This document shows, one piece after another, positions 13,814 through 14,641 of a DNA stretch of 14,641 bases; within the stretch, counting starts at the first letter, position 1; each line of letters begins with the position of its first letter. Position numbers and translations under genes: made by a program. The notes beneath the pieces were generated by a model. It did not search any database, was not told the origin of the DNA, and saw only the letters and a program-made list of their open reading frames with translations. This stretch comes from Tannerellaceae bacterium (GTDB taxonomy: Bacteria; Bacteroidota; Bacteroidia; Bacteroidales; Tannerellaceae): assembly GCA_031273385.1 (NCBI GenBank), contig JAISRY010000001.1, forward strand, positions 1 to 14,641, given 5' to 3'.

Positions 13814-14074
13814 GCGAGTACCCAATAAACTGCGTTTATCAAAAAGGGAAATGACGGCGATAGCGTGATTTCCAGCCGATTACAATCAAGTGGTATCCGT
13901 CATTGCGAACGCAGTGAAGCAATCCAGAGGTGCGTCTGTGTGTCCCACTCCTGGATTGCTTCACTGCGTTCGCAATGACGGGTACTACTTTCATATAATC
14001 GTCTGGAAATCAAACTATCGCCGTCATTTCCCTTTTTGATAAACGCAGTTTATTGGGTACTCGCAATGAATAGT
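13801..14074. repeat. near-perfect long inverted repeat made of two head-to-head repeat copies (copies 3 and 4)
   Basis: The left arm (13801-13927) and right arm (13951-14074) are reverse complements of each other with only a few differences over about 125 bases, and a 23-base spacer lies between. Shared blocks in order are CATTGCGAGTACCCAATAAAC, the small palindrome ATAAAC-TGC-GTTTAT, CAAAAAGGGAAATGACGGCG, GATTTCCAG, and CCGTCATTGCGAACGCAG with TGAAGCAATCC. The outermost part of the right arm carries one GAATAGT heptamer. A transcript across it would fold into one very long hairpin, and the DNA could extrude a cruciform. It lies after the nuclease gene and carries no coding frame. The quoted 21-base block is counted here as CATTGCGAGTACC plus CAATAAAC. 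Confidence 0.9.
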
Positions 14075-14398
14075 ATTTGTTTATTTCTTTAGCATATCGC
14101 CGTATGTACGCTTTGTTCTTTTTGCGATAAATTTTGCTCTATTTGCTATAAAAGGGTAAAAAGCCCTCCCCAATAAAGTTTCCCTTTTTTTGCCTTCACC
14201 CCTTCACCTTTCGTGTAATGTACTGATTGGTAGCTGAATGTGGTGAAGGGAGGGTGAAGGGAGGTGAAGGGAAAGTGAAACGGGGCACAAGGGAGGCTAA
14301 GGGCTCCTTATTGTCTAAATCATTGGATAAATGCTATCCGTTCGCGGGGAGGTTTGTTTATCGACCAATTTTCACAATAAGATCAGTCAGCGCTCTCC
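14075..14398. other. gene-free intergenic stretch between the inverted repeat and the IS66-like end
   Basis: No credible gene is seen. It contains an AT-rich part (14080-14160, with TTTTGC/ATTTGC and ATAAA words recurring at 10-12 base steps), a T-run, the octamer cluster described separately, and about 120 bases of unremarkable sequence up to the insertion-sequence end. The only plus-strand frame here (from 14227) reads low-complexity Gly/Glu/Lys codons out of the octamer repeats and runs across the insertion-sequence border, so I do not call it. Confidence 0.6.
14193..14270. repeat. GGTGAAGG / CCTTCACC octamer cluster
   Basis: CCTTCACC occurs twice in tandem (14193-14200, 14201-14208). Its reverse complement GGTGAAGG occurs three times (14242-14249, 14253-14260, 14263-14270) after a 33-base spacer. 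The two groups can pair into a hairpin or give several alternative pairings, or serve as an array of binding sites. Similar GGTGAAGG runs are, from memory, found near certain mobile modules in Bacteroides-type genomes, but no such gene is visible here. Confidence 0.75.
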
Positions 14399-14641
14399 GT
14401 AAGCGTCTCCGCGATGCCGTATGTGTATATTGTATGCGGTGATGGCGGTAGGTTGTCTATGCGTTTTGGCGTGTTTCTCCTTTTCGCCGTTGGTAAGTTG
14501 TTGTTGCTTGGTAGTGGATCAGGGGGGGGGTGGTTAGTTGACTGGTTTGCGCCATTTGTCCGGCAGCATGTCTCTGAAGACCTGATCGGGGGTGTTGGGG
14601 TTGGTATTGGCCAATTGATTGAGGATGTCGGTGAAGTAGTC
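14399..14641 (-). mobile_element. end of an IS66-family-like insertion sequence (partial)
   Basis: The sequence starting at 14399 (GTAAGCGTCTCCGCGATGCC) fits the GTAAGCG terminal inverted repeat typical of IS66 elements. About 135 bases inward a minus-strand frame ends that looks like the C-terminus of a transposase. This spacing suits the tnpC end of an IS66 element. The rest, including the other end, lies outside the window. If it is IS66, an 8-base target duplication is expected, with CGCTCTCC (14391-14398) as this side's copy. Confidence 0.6.
14534..14641 (-). CDS. IS66-like transposase (TnpC), C-terminal fragment cut by the window edge
   Basis: Thirty-five codons and a TAA stop are visible on the minus strand, open to the window edge. 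The residues include YFTDILNQLA and, near the end, DMLPDKWRKPVN. The pattern of a (Y/W)xxDxLxxI-type helix followed by an LLPxxWK ending is what I know from Bacteroidetes IS66 TnpC proteins. With so short a piece the family call rests largely on the nearby GTAAGCG terminus. TnpC is the DDE transposase of the element. Just past the stop lies a run of nine C on the coding strand. The N-terminal part, catalytic residues and partners (TnpA, TnpB) cannot be judged. Confidence 0.55.
   Translation of the reverse strand, partial: DYFTDILNQLANTNPNTPDQVFRDMLPDKWRKPVN

Noticed and set aside
14108..14155. Iteron-like TTTTGC/ATTTGC words in an AT-rich stretch (replication origin?)
   Set aside because: There are only three imperfect words with uneven spacing, no DnaA boxes recognised and no replication gene nearby.
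14227..14442. 71-codon plus-strand open frame
   Set aside because: Its first part is translated octamer repeats and it crosses the insertion-sequence terminus at 14399, so it is not a plausible gene.

Overview
This window looks like a chromosomal stretch of a Bacteroidales bacterium, perhaps Tannerellaceae or a related family. The signs are Bacteroidetes-type lipoproteins and DUF families, AT-rich leaders without clear Shine-Dalgarno sequences, TAnnTTTG-type -7 promoter boxes, and an AddB-like PD-(D/E)XK nuclease with the form seen in that order. Most genes look moderately GC-rich by eye. One roughly 1 kb cassette is plainly AT-rich. The genus is inferred, not shown.

Layout. Bases 1-195 hold a dispersed intergenic repeat and a separate small palindrome. 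On the minus strand lie an AAA ATPase of the AAA_14/DUF4143 type (196-1308) and, just upstream of it, a gluconate 5-dehydrogenase-like SDR (1318-2094). Divergent from these on the plus strand are a DUF4861 lipoprotein (2245-3471), a bacterioferritin with all six diiron ligands and the haem methionine (3508-4011), and a polytopic membrane protein (4029-4655). An intergenic patch with a heptamer tandem repeat, a second copy of the dispersed repeat, a hairpin and a -7 box leads into an AT-rich two-gene toxin-antitoxin module: a Panacea (DUF4065) antitoxin (4893-5459) overlapping a MazF/PemK toxin (5449-5787). This is the most notable system in the window.

A minus-strand gene set, read right to left, follows: pepD dipeptidase (8409-9869), a beta-helix lipoprotein (6874-8397) and an exported endonuclease/exonuclease/phosphatase-family protein (5842-6870). 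The gaps are 11 and 3 bases, so they look like one operon. Divergent from pepD, a -7 box precedes a small membrane protein (9970-10188) and an OmpH/Skp-like protein (10212-10820). A strong hairpin then separates these from the AddB-like nuclease (10870-13788).

The right end is repeat-rich. The nuclease stop codon lies inside a repeat hairpin. This is followed by a near-perfect inverted repeat with arms of about 125 bases, built from two head-to-head copies of the dispersed repeat. Next comes a cluster of GGTGAAGG/CCTTCACC octamers, and then the end of what is probably an IS66-family insertion sequence (terminal GTAAGCG at 14399, C-terminus of a transposase on the minus strand, cut by the window edge). 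No tRNA, rRNA or CRISPR array was seen.
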